From: Caulobacteraceae bacterium
GTDB taxonomy: Bacteria > Pseudomonadota > Alphaproteobacteria > Caulobacterales > Caulobacteraceae
NCBI GenBank assembly: GCA_947476325.1
Contig: CANJPZ010000017.1
Span: 1 to 49,696, forward strand
DNA: 49,696 bases
Direction of reading: 5' to 3'
A model generated the notes under the pieces. That model was not told the DNA's origin. It did no database searches and was given only the letters and a program-made list of their open reading frames with translations. This document shows positions 49,545-49,696 of this stretch, piece after piece. A program made the translations under genes and the position numbers. Position 1 is the first letter of the stretch; the number at the start of each line of letters is the position of its first letter.

Positions 49545-49696
49545 TATGTGACGTGACCCCCATTTCTCATCCAGTCATAATGAGAGTCCTGAGCTGATTT
49601 GAACCGTCCTGGTGGTGGCTTGCAAGAGGCCATGGCGCGTGACCGCAAGAGTCGGGCGCGCCTTGGCCGGTCTTTCCGCAGATGGCGCTGGCGTAG
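49545..49696 (+). other. Window end, possible edge of an insertion sequence
   Basis: The sequence from about 49548 (TGACGTGACCCCCATTTCTC ...) has lower GC and the wording of insertion-sequence margins I have seen in Caulobacter-type genomes. An open frame from the ATG at 49632 (MARDRKSRARLGRSFRR) runs off the window. I see no inverted repeat or target duplication because the other end is outside. Confidence 0.25.

Noticed and set aside
1..49696. tRNA, rRNA or CRISPR features
   Set aside because: No tRNA-like cloverleaf ends, rRNA signature stretches or spaced identical repeats were noticed.

Overview
Organism: the window looks like a chromosomal segment of a Caulobacteraceae alphaproteobacterium (Caulobacter/Phenylobacterium-like). 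The grounds are high GC with strongly GC-biased third codon positions, a podJ polarity gene with its typical N-terminus, a CtrA-type box (TTAA-N7-TTAA) in front of it, a FnrN/FnrL-type oxygen regulator with a TTGAT-N4-ATCAA box, DUF1501/DUF1800 and DUF6481 genes, and REP-like intergenic palindromes of the kind common in this group. I see no rRNA, tRNA, CRISPR array or complete transposon. Layout: 1-5.2 kb holds housekeeping and hypothetical genes (DUF983, HAD phosphatase, haem-dependent N-demethylase-like protein, Ser-rich lipoprotein, AsmA remnant, a CysG-like protein with a clipped methyltransferase domain, a small cytochrome c). 5.3-12.7 kb is a molybdenum block: an IorA-like 2Fe-2S subunit, a tri-haem lipoprotein cytochrome c, a MocA/MobA-like nucleotidyltransferase, moaA-moaD-moaE-moaB-moaC-moeA, and an XdhC-like factor. 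The large catalytic Mo subunit that should accompany IorA is absent from the window. 12.9-18.2 kb has a catalytically degenerate aldo/keto reductase, a VOC protein, a PBP1C C-terminal remnant, carbonic anhydrase, a DUF4142 gene broken by an amber codon, and a CaiB-type CoA-transferase. 18.2-21.3 kb is podJ, frameshifted before its peptidoglycan-binding domain. 21.3-26.6 kb has a PdeM remnant, peroxiredoxin, PhnA-like and DUF883-like proteins, a DinG/XPD-type helicase and two tiny membrane peptides. 26.6-28.6 kb is a TetR-ABA4-like-membrane protein module with two palindromic operators. 29.5-32.5 kb is a DUF1800/DUF1501 pair. 32.6-35.3 kb is an aromatic amino acid block (TyrA-like; chorismate mutase-HisC). 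38.4-39.4 kb is an Fnr locus. 40.5-44.3 kb is a secreted redox locus: two paralogous two-cysteine secreted proteins flank a SIMPL-like protein and a fusion of a cysteine-less thioredoxin-like domain, a c-type haem, a PHM-like dicopper monooxygenase fold and EF-hands. This is my best candidate for an undescribed system. 44.4-49.4 kb has a TMEM175-like channel, a DAACS symporter, a glsB broken at a tetranucleotide tract, a YCII protein, a secreted haem protein and an epoxide hydrolase-like enzyme. Theme: several genes are broken (AsmA, pbpC, DUF4142, podJ, PdeM, glsB). Three are C-terminal stubs that point to deletions. The others are single lesions that could be real decay, phase variation or assembly error. 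Four convergent gene pairs share a CTAG tetranucleotide as overlapping stop codons.
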